Shown piece after piece: positions 8,831 to 17,488 of a DNA stretch of 64,000 nt (its first letter is position 1; the number at the start of each line of letters is the position of its first letter). The notes beneath the pieces are model-generated. The model did not search any database. It had not been told where the DNA came from and worked only from the letters and a program-made list of their open reading frames with translations. The position numbers and the translations under genes were made by a program. The stretch spans positions 1 through 64,000 of the forward strand of contig NZ_JYFC01000008.1 of the NCBI RefSeq assembly GCF_000938265.1, written 5' to 3'. Source of the DNA: Agreia bicolorata. GTDB lineage: Bacteria > Actinomycetota > Actinomycetes > Actinomycetales > Microbacteriaceae.

Positions 8831-9109
8831 TCAGTTCAGAAACGGAGGCTCATCGCCCAGGATCGCAGCCGGAACTGCGTTCACCACCGCAAGCCCGACC
8901 CGGGGTCCGGCAATCGTTGGCCTGGAGATGCGAGCAGAGTCGATGGTTCGGTACACCACGCGGTCGCCGTCGATCGTGCCTGAGTACTGGCCGGAGGTGT
9001 CGAAGACGTACCGGGCCTGGATCGTTCCCAGGTAGGTTCCCGATCCGGCAAACAACCGGTTACCGTCTCGTTGCAACGGACGGCCATTCTTTGTGTAGAG
9101 CTGAGGCAT
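8831..9109 (-). CDS. Small beta-rich hypothetical protein
   Basis: 92 aa, starting ATG 9109 with GGAGAA upstream. The peptide has repeated short strands with G-T-I/Y patterns (GTYLGTI, GQYSGTIDGDRVVYR) and ends GDEPPFLN. Similar small proteins with GTIDGDRVVYR-like repeats occur widely in actinobacteria without known function. Divergent from the 9157 gene with 47 bp between the two starts. Confidence 0.6.
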   Translation of the reverse strand: MPQLYTKNGRPLQRDGNRLFAGSGTYLGTIQARYVFDTSGQYSGTIDGDRVVYRTIDSARISRPTIAGPRVGLAVVNAVPAAILGDEPPFLN

Positions 9110-9156
9110 GTTGGCATTCTCCGGCAGGCCTCAGACATCGCGACTGAAGGAACGGT

Positions 9157-9836
9157 ATGCCGCTCACCGAGGAACAGAAGGCTGAACGAACGCAGAAGCG
9201 TCGCGTGACGAACGCACTCAAGGAAGAAGCACGCGCGCATCGCGACGAAGCGAGGCGACAGGAATGGTGCGACAAGGGGATGTACCTCACGCGCGAGCAG
9301 GCGGCCGCGGGTGAGGCATGCCGAGGCTGCGGATTGCCGGTCATCGACAACCTCGGCAGTTGGCCGGGGACGATGTATCTCACGGACGAACAGCGCGTCA
9401 TCTTCGACGCGGACCAAGAGCGCTACCGCGAGATGCATCCGAACTGCGATGCGCACCGCTGGAGCATTGTGGCTACTGCTGCCCACCGATCCCGATCTCG
9501 CACGATCAGGCAGAAAGAATCCAGCGCATCCTTGCCACCGTCTCCGAGCGTCGGGAGGGAGAACTCGATGTCTGGGCTCGGACGCTGACATGTGGGAGCA
9601 ACGTGGAGCAGAGCGTCCATCACACCAACCGGGCGCCGAGCTTCTCGACGCAGTGGTGCCCGGAGTGTGAGATCACTCGCGGCGTCGTGTCGTCAGAGAA
9701 GGTGGTCGAAGCTGCGGCTCGGATGACTGAGGCGAACCGCAGGCGCGACGACAAGATTGCAAGCGCGGAGAGTGCAGTGAAGAAGGCCATTGGGTCGGGT
9801 TGGACTGAACTTGTTCCTGGAGGCCCCGAAATGTGA
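9157..9836 (+). pseudogene. Cysteine-rich (zinc-ribbon-like) protein, frameshifted
   Basis: The first frame, from ATG 9157, gives a charged helix and CRGCGLPV, then HPNCDAHRWSI. Near 9462-9475 the coding signal moves to another frame (as from loss of one base) that continues HCGYCCPPIPISHDQAE, LTCGSN, VHHTNRAPS and WCPECEITRGVV to TGA 9834-9836. Four Cx2C-type pairs spread over both frames suggest one zinc-binding protein of ~225 aa. The reads need checking: sequencing error, real pseudogene, or programmed shift. Function unknown; no HNH motif was seen. Confidence 0.6.
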
Positions 9837-9925
9837 TCGGTCCATCGCGTGTTTGGTCGTCGAATGTCGGACCTCAACGCTAGTCTTCTTGAGCATGAGA
9901 ACAACGTCAGCAATCGGGGGGTAGC

Positions 9926-11821
9926 GTGACGAACTTGACGACAGGTACTGAAAGGGCGATGCCTGATTTGCAGTCGGAGCGAAGCCCGCTGCCGGATGAC
10001 TTCAATACTTTCAAGAAGCCGCCACTCTATTTTGCAGTCACCAGGCCGATTGGTACCCACACGAAGCAGGTAACCAGCGCACTGTCAGCACAGCTGCACG
10101 AGTCGGGCTACTTGACAAAGGAAATCAAACTTTCTGGCCTGATTCGAGCTGCATACAGGGATCTAATTGGCCAAGATCTTCCTAGCGTTGATCGCGAGGC
10201 AGACCCTCATAATTTTTCTGGACATAGAGCCCTGATGAGAGCGGGGGACATGCTACGGGTCGCCTTGGACAACTCGATTGCGGCTCGTCTTGCAATTCTC
10301 ACCATCAATGCCGAGCGCGAGCAGGTTGTTCAAGACGCAATTCTTAACCGTCGCGATGGGGTGGCGTACATCGTTACTCATCTCATGCATCCAGACGAAG
10401 TGCAGATGATGCGGAGCGTTTACGGCAGTAGGTTCTTCCTCATTGCTATCAATGCACCTAGGAAAAGGCGGCAGGACTACCTCGAGGCTCAATTTGACCG
10501 GATATCCAACCAGTCTCCTGATGAGGTAAGAGCCGACACGAGGCTAGGAGGACAACAGCGATCCAAACGGCAGGAGATTAGCCGTGACGCGGTGAATCTC
10601 GCAAAAGAATTAATTTCGATCGACGCCGGAATTCTGAGCTCCGTTCCACTGCTACATCCAAAGGGCCGCTTAAACGTTGACGAGACCTTTCACCTTGCGG
10701 ATCTCTTCATTCGTTCCCGGGCGGAGTTTGGTCCCGGGGAGGAACCGCTGAAGACGAACGCGACCCTTGACGCGTCGGCTGTTTCGCAGATAGTCCGATT
10801 CGTTAATCAGATATGCGGTGACCCGTTCGGCACTCCAACGATTCAAGAGAATGCGATGGCTGCTGCATTCTTAGCTGCGAAATCGTCAGTGGCGATGGGG
10901 CGAAGTGTCGGCGCGGCTCTGGTGGATACCAATGACGGTTCACTCATCGCAACTGGATGGAATGAGGTTGCAAAGCCCAGCGGAGGCCCATATCGAGAAG
11001 GAGACTCCCCTGATTTCAGGGATCATCAAAGGGGCATTGACCCAAGCGACCCGAATCGCATACATGCCATCAGAACATTTTTGGGAATACTGTTTACGCC
11101 GAGTTCGTGGCGAGAAGAGTTGGGCTCAATCGACGACAAGTTTGCTGGAACCAAAGAGTGGTTGGAGAACTTGGCAGATGGACTGAATGGTGACGATAAT
11201 GCTCCTTCCGATGCTGCGGTAGCTGGGCTCTCGGCTCTTGAAGCCTTCGATAACACCCGGATTATGCACCTGATCGAGTTTGGTCGAAGCGTTCATGCTG
11301 AAATGGCGGCGCTCTCAGACGCCTTTAGAAGATCCGCCGGAGCTTCCAGTTCGACGATGTTTGTAACTACATTTCCCTGTCACGAGTGTGCGAGAAACCT
11401 AGTGTCTTTCGGAATACAAGACCTTTACTACGTTGAGCCCTACGGAAAGAGCATGGCGGAGTCGTTATATTCCGAAGAGATTGTCGTCTTCCCTGACGAT
11501 CTGTCCGGCAAATCCGAACGTCGGGTCCGGTTCATTCCGTTTGAGGGCATTGCCCCGGCTCGGATCGAAACACTTTTTTCACCGGTGAAACGAAAAATGA
11601 GCCTCCGTGACGGAGTCAAGGCGAGCGATATCGGTTCGAAGGTCGGATGGGAACTCAAAGTTGGCTCAGTGAGGCCATTGATACTTGCGTACCCCGGAGA
11701 ATTTGAAGGGACTCTCAATCCGGAGATCGAAGTAGGAATGTTGTCACTTGAGTTATTTGTTTCGAAAGAAACGGTCGGAATGATCAAAGAGATAGCCGAT
11801 GGTTTAGAAAATAATTCTTAG
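9926..11821 (+). CDS. Anti-phage dCTP deaminase-like protein (P-loop kinase-like plus deaminase)
   Basis: 631 aa. GTG 9926 has GGGGGG 5-6 nt upstream. The N-terminal ~230 residues resemble a nucleotide-kinase-like domain (RPIGTHTKQV replaces a standard P-loop), followed by a cytidine/dCMP deaminase domain with the zinc motif VHAEMAAL near residue 455 and PCHECARNL near 483. This layout is that of AvcD/anti-phage dCTP deaminases, which deplete dCTP during infection. The C-terminal ~120 residues are additional. Codon use is AT-richer than in the genes around (frequent TTA, AAA, ATA), a sign of transfer. A 54-aa ORF and a DUF4062-like gene follow closely on the same strand. No AvcI-like RNA was recognised in the 89-bp leader. 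Confidence 0.8.
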   Translation: MTNLTTGTERAMPDLQSERSPLPDDFNTFKKPPLYFAVTRPIGTHTKQVTSALSAQLHESGYLTKEIKLSGLIRAAYRDLIGQDLPSVDREADPHNFSGHRALMRAGDMLRVALDNSIAARLAILTINAEREQVVQDAILNRRDGVAYIVTHLMHPDEVQMMRSVYGSRFFLIAINAPRKRRQDYLEAQFDRISNQSPDEVRADTRLGGQQRSKRQEISRDAVNLAKELISIDAGILSSVPLLHPKGRLNVDETFHLADLFIRSRAEFGPGEEPLKTNATLDASAVSQIVRFVNQICGDPFGTPTIQENAMAAAFLAAKSSVAMGRSVGAALVDTNDGSLIATGWNEVAKPSGGPYREGDSPDFRDHQRGIDPSDPNRIHAIRTFLGILFTPSSWREELGSIDDKFAGTKEWLENLADGLNGDDNAPSDAAVAGLSALEAFDNTRIMHLIEFGRSVHAEMAALSDAFRRSAGASSSTMFVTTFPCHECARNLVSFGIQDLYYVEPYGKSMAESLYSEEIVVFPDDLSGKSERRVRFIPFEGIAPARIETLFSPVKRKMSLRDGVKASDIGSKVGWELKVGSVRPLILAYPGEFEGTLNPEIEVGMLSLELFVSKETVGMIKEIADGLENNS

Positions 11822-11879
11822 CTATGAGGTACTTGCAATTATGGGTAAATAATCACCATCTAACTAAAGGTCTATAAAA

Positions 11880-12044
11880 ATGGAAAAAAAATTTGGATCA
11901 GACGATGTAACGGAAATATCTGAACTGTCTCAAGATCGTCTAGACATGATCCTCAAGATGGCCCAGAGCGCGTTGGAGTCAGGGTTAATTCCAAGACGGG
12001 ATGATCTGACGTCGGACTACATTGACGCCCTTCTTCCCGCTTAG
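11880..12044 (+). CDS. Small 54-aa protein between deaminase and DUF4062-like genes
   Basis: ATG 11880 to TAG 12044, with AAAGG about 10 nt upstream. The peptide is acidic and helix-rich (ISELSQDRLDMILKMAQSAL), then LIPRRDDLTSDYIDALLPA. The stop is only 5 bp before the GTG of the next gene, which has no Shine-Dalgarno of its own, so coupling is likely. No family recognised. Position and size would fit an inhibitor, antitoxin-like or adaptor subunit, but this is inference. Confidence 0.6.
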   Translation: MEKKFGSDDVTEISELSQDRLDMILKMAQSALESGLIPRRDDLTSDYIDALLPA

Positions 12045-12049
12045 TATTC

Positions 12050-12898
12050 GTGTTTACCGCTCGGGTATTGACGATCTTCGTCGCTTCCCCCGGAGATCTT
12101 AAGGCTGACCGCGCAGAGATCCCTAAGATTGTTCTCGATTGGAATCAGCAACACGGCGAGCGTTTGAGTGTTCTCTTCTTGACGAGAATGTGGGAGTTTG
12201 ATCTACCGCATGGCGGTCATGATCCTCGGGGTGGTCAAAATCTCATCGATTCGACTTTGCTCCTGTCGTCCGACGCTTGCATCGCTTTGTTTTGGACGAC
12301 CCTGGGAAATGGAATCACCAACGGAATGCCGTCGAGCGCGCACGAACTCAGTTTGGTGCGCAACAGCGGTCGTCCGACCTACGTTTGGCTAAAGCAGTCC
12401 AAGGTGTCGGTTAATGCTGATGTGAGCAAGCGTCAAGAGCTCGTCGAATACGTCAAGGACATGCAGGCCACGGGCTACATAACTGGAACATTTACAAAAC
12501 GGTCCGACCTTTCATCGTTACTTCACCGAGTCCTCTTCGACTTGGCTAAAGACCTGCCTGTTCCAGCTGCTTCAGATCCTGAACAGAAAGGTCAGAGTCT
12601 TTCTGGCTCCTACTTCAAAGCTTCGATCTCCCGAAGCCGAAGAGTTGGTTACTTCTCCCTGGAGAATCTGAGCGCAGACTATTTGGATCTGGAGCGGGTG
12701 TCGCTCAGTTCCGCTGCGGGGCCAAGCCCATCACTTGCAAACGTTTCCGTACCAGGAGGCATTGCTCCCGCGGGTGTCTGGCGTGAAATGATCCATTTCC
12801 CAGCCCCAGTGACAGACGTGACCGTGAAAATAGTGTTCCAACACCCGGCATTCGGGCGGCTAGAGGAAAAACTAGAAATCGAAATACGAGATACTTAG
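12050..12898 (+). CDS. DUF4062-like protein with C-terminal beta domain
   Basis: 282 aa, GTG start coupled to the 54-aa ORF. The N-terminal ~165 residues begin TIFVASPGDLKADRAEIPKI and continue with IALFWTTLG and PTYVWL, a pattern typical of the DUF4062 domain (a TIR/flavodoxin-like fold often found in NTPase and defence proteins). The last ~85 residues look like an immunoglobulin-like beta sandwich (YFSLENLSADYLDLERV...VFQHPAFGRL). No NTPase or membrane region is present, which differs from many DUF4062 proteins that carry NACHT or large C-terminal parts. Probable third member of the deaminase cassette. Confidence 0.62.
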   Translation: MFTARVLTIFVASPGDLKADRAEIPKIVLDWNQQHGERLSVLFLTRMWEFDLPHGGHDPRGGQNLIDSTLLLSSDACIALFWTTLGNGITNGMPSSAHELSLVRNSGRPTYVWLKQSKVSVNADVSKRQELVEYVKDMQATGYITGTFTKRSDLSSLLHRVLFDLAKDLPVPAASDPEQKGQSLSGSYFKASISRSRRVGYFSLENLSADYLDLERVSLSSAAGPSPSLANVSVPGGIAPAGVWREMIHFPAPVTDVTVKIVFQHPAFGRLEEKLEIEIRDT

Positions 12899-13744
12899 AC
12901 GCCTTTCTGTTCTTTGGACGGGTCCGGTCGAAATTGATTCATATGTCTGCCTCGATTGTGTCGAACGGGCTATTTTGTCACAAATGTGCGTCGGTATTGG
13001 AAGTGAATCAATTAGTACCAATCTTTAACTGCGTTGCGGGAAGCTTGTCTACGAACGGGCACCGACTCACGGCCTCAGGGTGGTGCTCGAAGCCGAATAC
13101 CCGACGCGATCTGGAACACATTCCACGCAGGCAAAACTAGTTCCCAATTCCGAAGCACGAGTTCTCTCGAGGCGTTTCGGTTTTTGCAACTACCGAAGGA
13201 CTAGCGTCGGTCAGCGCAGTGGTGGCGAATGGCATTTGCATGTCCATTCGCAAGATGAATGTCAACTACTCGTGCTCCCAGTGAAGGTGAGTTGCTCATA
13301 TCGACTGGAAGCACGCTCGACTGTCTCGCGAAGCCGATGCTTATTAGGGGCCGATTTGGCATCGTCATGCGCTGGAGCATTTGATTGACGGCCCCAGTAG
13401 TCATCGAGAACGCATACATGCCATTCGACGCCGTCTGACCACAGATCTTCTTCGTCCTCGTCGGAGCCGCCATCTGCACAACACAGACAGCGAACACCCG
13501 CGACGAAGGACCAGTACCCAGCGCGACGGCCTCTTGGGTTGGACGACTTACGCCGTTCATTATCCTTACTGTGGTCGTGACCTGGTTTGTGATCTCGCCT
13601 ATAACTTCGTTGCCGGTCTCGTGACACTCGGCTTCGCGGCCGGAATCACATCGCCGATTGCTGCCACGCCGCCCCATGGCTTGGAAACCTTGAGCTGACT
13701 CGAGCGGCACATGTAGGGGGCAAGCACTGTCGATATGACGTGCC
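12899..13744. other. Gene-poor junction between defence island and core-like region
   Basis: 846 bp without a gene I can support. Short open frames exist on both strands (for example 12934-13140 plus, 13201-13677 minus, 13381-13698 plus), but none has a good ribosome site, family motif or convincing codon pattern. Contains a hairpin at 13225-13251. May be decayed sequence at the edge of the island. Confidence 0.5.
13225..13251. repeat. Hairpin with perfect 8-bp arms
   Basis: GCGAATGG (13225-13232) pairs with CCATTCGC (13244-13251) around an 11-nt loop. No T-run follows on either strand. Terminator or protein site not decided. Confidence 0.4.
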
Positions 13745-14680
13745 TTACCCCCTGGTATCGCTCCACTCACGAATCCCCGTGGCGATCTCGTCGTGGTGCG
13801 CGTGATGCAGGTAGTGCTCCCCATCGATCGGCACCACCGTCCCATCCGACACCGCAGCCGCTTGCTCCTCATGCAGCCCGAGCCAGCCCGGGTTGCTCTC
13901 ATTGTTCGCGACGACGAACAGCAACAGTGGTAGCCCCTTCGGGAATCCCGTACCCAGAGCATCCGCGAAGTTCGTGCGGATGTGCGCCATCTCGTCGAGA
14001 TAGGTCGGGCTCAGCGAGTTGCGGTTGCTCAGCATCGCGAGCTGCTCCCTGTCGTGGTCGGAGTATGCAGCGTCGCCGTAGTCGTCCCCGCTGACGGCGG
14101 CCACGAGGCGCACCAGGCCGAGGTTCTTCGCCACGGCGAGGAGGCCTGTCGGGAACTCCGCATCCATGCCCGGCTGGCCGGGAACACTCGAGTCGATGCC
14201 GACGAACGCCGTGACCTCGTCGGGATAGCGGTTCGCATACTCGATGCCATAGATGCCGGCGATGGAGTGACCCATGAGCGTGTAGCGCTCGAGGCCCAGA
14301 GCGGTCACCGCGTCGTGGATCTCCGTGACGATGTTCGCGGTCGTGCGCTCGGCATCCGTGCCATCACTGAGGCCGTAGCCGAAGGGCTCGACCACGGTCA
14401 CGCGGTGGTCGACGGCGAGCTCCGCCACGAGGGGCGCGAAGTCGAGCGCGGGGGAGGCCGTGCCGAATCCGGGGAGCAGCACGATGTCGGGGCCCTCGCC
14501 GGTCACCACGACGTTCATCTGCTTTCCATCGACGGTGACCGGAGTGCCGTACGGCTCGATCCGGTCGCTTTCAACCGACGACGCAACGGCGTGCACGACC
14601 GTGGTCGTCGCCAGTCCGAGCGCCAGGACCGCACCGACGGCGGTTACGGCCAGAAGGGCTCTTCGAGCAAATGTCTTCAT
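13745..14680 (-). CDS. Secreted/anchored alpha/beta hydrolase (paralogue 1)
   Basis: 311 aa from ATG 14680, chosen for GAGAGGA 5 nt upstream. An N-terminal hydrophobic segment after MKTFARRALL serves as a signal peptide or anchor. Alpha/beta-hydrolase features: LLPGFGTASP (oxyanion region), nucleophile elbow GHSIAG with the serine near residue 145, and the catalytic histidine in DGEHYLHH near the end. A close paralogue lies at 29562-30515 with the same motifs and length. Substrate unknown; lipase/esterase or haloperoxidase-like activity possible. Confidence 0.85.
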   Translation of the reverse strand: MKTFARRALLAVTAVGAVLALGLATTTVVHAVASSVESDRIEPYGTPVTVDGKQMNVVVTGEGPDIVLLPGFGTASPALDFAPLVAELAVDHRVTVVEPFGYGLSDGTDAERTTANIVTEIHDAVTALGLERYTLMGHSIAGIYGIEYANRYPDEVTAFVGIDSSVPGQPGMDAEFPTGLLAVAKNLGLVRLVAAVSGDDYGDAAYSDHDREQLAMLSNRNSLSPTYLDEMAHIRTNFADALGTGFPKGLPLLLFVVANNESNPGWLGLHEEQAAAVSDGTVVPIDGEHYLHHAHHDEIATGIREWSDTRG

Positions 14681-14763
14681 GTGTTCCTCTCGCGGGGACA
14701 CAGGAATTCGCCCCCCATCCCATGGTCCTGGCCACGGGAGTCGAGCGCGTCAGCCCAGAGGGG

Positions 14764-15747
14764 TCACTCTTCCGCTGCGGCTACCGCGGACGCAGTACGC
14801 GCGCCGAAGGGGCGGTCGCGTCCGTCGAGCGCATCGATGTAGCGCAGCACGATTCCCTCACGCAGTGCCCACGGCGAGATCGTCATCGTCTGCACGTCGA
14901 AGACCTTCATGGCCGTGCGCAGCACAACCGCGCCGGCGAGGATCTGATATCCGCGCTCGGGAGTGATGCCGGGCAGGTGCTCGCGCGCGGCGCCTGTCAT
15001 CGCGCGCAGGGACGGCTCCCACTCGCGCAGGCCCGCGTAGTGCAGCTGGGCCAGATCGCCGGTCACCGGATCCGGCGGACCGCCGACCAGCCTGGCGAGC
15101 GATCGAATCGTCTTGGAGGTGCCGACCACTCGCTTGGGGCGAGGCCGGTCTGCGAACAACTCATTTCGCAGCTGAGTCAGCTCGGCGCGGGCGTGAGCGC
15201 GCAACCGCGAGATATCGGCGCGCTGAGGCGGGTCCTCCGCGAGGAACCCGACCGTCGTGCGTCCGGCGCCGAGGGGAAGAGAAGCCTGCACGTCGGGGTA
15301 TTCGTCGGCGCCCTGGGCGATCTCGAACGATCCGCCGCCGATGTCGAAGAGCAGGATCTCGCCCGCCGACCAGCCGAGCCAGCGCCGCACGGCGAGCATC
15401 GTGATGCGCGCCTCGTCCTCGCCGGAGAGCACGTGCAGCTCGACCCCGGTCTCCCGCGCGATCCGAGCCAGCACCTCCTCGCCGTTTGTCGCCTCGCGGA
15501 TCGCGCTGGTGGCCGTGGAGATGAGGTCGTCGACCCCGATATCGCGGGCGGTCTCGGCCGACTCCTTCACCGCCGCGACGATGCGCAGCACGCCCTCGTC
15601 GACGATCGCACCATCGGCATCCAGATAGCGCATGAGCCGCAGCGTGGAGCGCTGGGAGTGATAGGGCACGGGGCTCGCCCCGGGATGGGCGTCCACAACC
15701 AGGAGATGGACGGTGTTGGACCCTACATCGATGACTCCGAGGCGCAT
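14764..15747 (-). CDS. Ppx/GppA family exopolyphosphatase
   Basis: 327 aa. The sugar-kinase/Hsp70-type fold is visible: phosphate-1 motif IDVGSNTVHLLV at the N-terminus, the GEDEA segment, and the phosphate-2 motif FDIGGGSFE near residue 140. Length matches the short actinobacterial Ppx (about 310-330 aa), which lacks the HD C-terminal domain of E. coli GppA. Acts on polyphosphate or pppGpp in the cytoplasm. Divergent from the HEAT-repeat gene. Confidence 0.9.
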   Translation of the reverse strand: MRLGVIDVGSNTVHLLVVDAHPGASPVPYHSQRSTLRLMRYLDADGAIVDEGVLRIVAAVKESAETARDIGVDDLISTATSAIREATNGEEVLARIARETGVELHVLSGEDEARITMLAVRRWLGWSAGEILLFDIGGGSFEIAQGADEYPDVQASLPLGAGRTTVGFLAEDPPQRADISRLRAHARAELTQLRNELFADRPRPKRVVGTSKTIRSLARLVGGPPDPVTGDLAQLHYAGLREWEPSLRAMTGAAREHLPGITPERGYQILAGAVVLRTAMKVFDVQTMTISPWALREGIVLRYIDALDGRDRPFGARTASAVAAAEE

Positions 15748-15830
15748 GACCCGGAGTCTATTGCCCGCGCACGCGTCATACAGGCACGACCCGGTGCCCG
15801 ACAGTGTTGACTGGCATGCATGAGGAAGTC

Positions 15831-16526
15831 ATGAACACGCGACCCGACGAGGCGCTGCGCGGCGCCCTGAACTCGGCGGACGCCTCGATACGGCTGCAGG
15901 CGGCGCTCTCGGCCGGTACCTATCCGCGCGACGAGTACGTCGACGCCCTCGTCGAACGCTGTGCTGTCGAAGCCGATTTCTTCGTGCGCGACATGCTCAC
16001 CTGGGCTTTGACGCGGCATCCGGCCGACCTCACCGTGCCACGCCTGATCGCCGAGACGACATCTGCCGTGCCACAGGCGCGCAGCCAGGCCTTCCACAGC
16101 CTGTCGAAGGTGGGCGACCCGCGCGGGTGGGCTGCCGTCACCGAGACGGCGATACAGGATGCCGACGAGTCGGTCGCGCGGGCGGCCTGGCGGGCCGGGG
16201 TCATTCTCGTGCCGGTCGGCCAGGAGGGGGAGGTGGCGACGGTGTTGAGCACGCAGCTCGGCCGCGGCGATCGCGACGTGCAGCTGAGTCTCGCCCGGGC
16301 GCTCGCGGAGCTCGGCGATCACGCCGTTCCGGCGCTCCGAGCGGCACGGATCCATCCGAGTGAGGTCGTCAGGGCGCACGCGCTCGCGATCGAGAGGCTG
16401 ATCGAGGACCCCGACGACTACTTCGACGAGGCGATCTTCGAAGCCATGAGGGTGGTCACGCGACCGGATGAGCCCGAGAAATCGGCTGATTCGACGCATG
16501 CGCCCCACGTCGAAGACGCAGAATAG
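15831..16526 (+). CDS. HEAT-repeat domain protein
   Basis: 231 aa. ATG 15831 has GAGG 5 nt upstream; in-frame starts at 15804 (GTG) and 15816 are less well placed. Repeated pairs of helices (for example RLQAALSAGTYPRDEYVDALVERC, VARAAWRAGVILVP, VQLSLARALAELGDHAVPAL) are typical of PBS/HEAT repeats that serve as protein-binding scaffolds. The last ~25 residues are acidic. Six bp separate it from the next small membrane protein gene. No enzymatic motif. Confidence 0.78.
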   Translation: MNTRPDEALRGALNSADASIRLQAALSAGTYPRDEYVDALVERCAVEADFFVRDMLTWALTRHPADLTVPRLIAETTSAVPQARSQAFHSLSKVGDPRGWAAVTETAIQDADESVARAAWRAGVILVPVGQEGEVATVLSTQLGRGDRDVQLSLARALAELGDHAVPALRAARIHPSEVVRAHALAIERLIEDPDDYFDEAIFEAMRVVTRPDEPEKSADSTHAPHVEDAE

Positions 16527-16531
16527 GACGC

Positions 16532-16828
16532 ATGTCACGGTCCACGATCCTGAGGCAGTTCGCTGCCGGTGTCTTTCTCGTCAACGCGGTGCCGCACGGC
16601 GTCGCCGGGGTGCAGGGACGGCGCTTCCCGTCGCCGTTCGCGCGTCCACCGGGCCGCGGGCTCTCGTCGCCGACGGTGAACGTGGTGTGGAGCGCACTGA
16701 ACGCCGCGGCCGGATCGGCGCTTCTTCGTCGTGACCGCACGGCCGGCGAGAATGCGGCCGTCGGAGCGGGAGCCGCGGTCATGGCGATCTTCCTGTCTCT
16801 CTACTTCGAGAAGAGCGACAGGGACTGA
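16532..16828 (+). CDS. Small conserved membrane protein
   Basis: 98 aa with two or three hydrophobic segments (LRQFAAGVFLVNAVPH, VNVVWSALNAAAGSALL, AAVGAGAAVMAIFLSLYF). The HGVAGVQGRRFPSPFARPP loop between the first two is shared by small actinobacterial membrane proteins of unknown role. AGGA lies before ATG 16532. Likely co-transcribed with the HEAT-repeat gene. Confidence 0.65.
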   Translation: MSRSTILRQFAAGVFLVNAVPHGVAGVQGRRFPSPFARPPGRGLSSPTVNVVWSALNAAAGSALLRRDRTAGENAAVGAGAAVMAIFLSLYFEKSDRD

Positions 16829-16877
16829 GAATAGCCCGCCGGGAATCCCTCGAACACGGAGCCATCTGTCAGCTTGC

Positions 16878-16887
16878 CGATATATCG
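16878..16887. promoter_or_regulatory. CGATATATCG palindrome, candidate PadR operator
   Basis: A perfect 10-bp palindrome, 36 bp upstream of the PadR-family start; a partial repeat (GACTATCGTTCGCGA) follows. ATAT-centred palindromes are common PadR autoregulatory sites. Binding is inferred. Confidence 0.45.
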
Positions 16888-16922
16888 TTGACTATCGTTC
16901 GCGAGTTCATTTGGAGGACATC

Positions 16923-17483
16923 ATGGGCAACTCATTCCCCTCAGGCGGGTTCAACCTCGGCAACCTCGGCAACGCCGACGGCATGTGGCAGGCCATGGAG
17001 CAGCTGCGCGCCACCTTCGAGAAGAAGGCCGGAGCGGGCACCCGCATGGGCAAGGGTGACGTGCGCGCGGCCGTGCTCTCGCTGCTCGCCGAACAGCCCA
17101 TGCACGGCTACCAGATCATTCGCGAGATCGAGGAGCGCTCGGGCGGCAGCTGGAAGCCCAGCGCCGGCAGCGTCTACCCGACCCTGCAGCTGCTCGCCGA
17201 CGAGGGGCTCGTGAGCGCCGAGGAGTCGAATGGGCGCAAGACCTATGCCCTCACTGACGCAGGCCGACAGGTCGTCGACACAGACGGCACCTCGACCCCC
17301 TGGGCGTCGACCGACACGAAGGAAGACGGCCCCAGCTTCGGCGCCCTGCCGAAGTCCGGCGTCGAGCTCGCTCAGGCCGCCGCCCAGGTAGGTCGCACCG
17401 GCACGCCGGAGCAGGTGCAGCAGGCCGTCGCCGTGCTCGACGACGCCCGTCGTCGCCTGTACTCGATCCTCGCGCAGGACTGA
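16923..17483 (+). CDS. PadR-family transcriptional regulator
   Basis: 186 aa. ATG 16923 has GGAGGA 6 nt upstream. A ~40-residue glycine/asparagine-rich leader precedes the winged helix: VRAAVLSLLAEQPMHGYQIIREIEERSGG, then SAGSVYPTLQLLADEGLVSAEESNGRKTYALT, the signature of PadR. The C-terminal tail, with EQVQQAVAVLDDARRRLYSIL, is a dimerisation helix. Five bp before the UbiB-like kinase gene, which it may control together with itself through the palindrome upstream. Confidence 0.9.
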   Translation: MGNSFPSGGFNLGNLGNADGMWQAMEQLRATFEKKAGAGTRMGKGDVRAAVLSLLAEQPMHGYQIIREIEERSGGSWKPSAGSVYPTLQLLADEGLVSAEESNGRKTYALTDAGRQVVDTDGTSTPWASTDTKEDGPSFGALPKSGVELAQAAAQVGRTGTPEQVQQAVAVLDDARRRLYSILAQD

Positions 17484-17488
17484 CGGGA

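Noticed and set aside
9837-9925. Possible AvcI-type regulatory RNA before the deaminase
   Set aside because: Only 89 bp between genes and no structured element stood out.
13201-13677. 158-codon minus-strand frame in the island junction
   Set aside because: No ribosome site, no motif, odd composition; not enough to call a gene.
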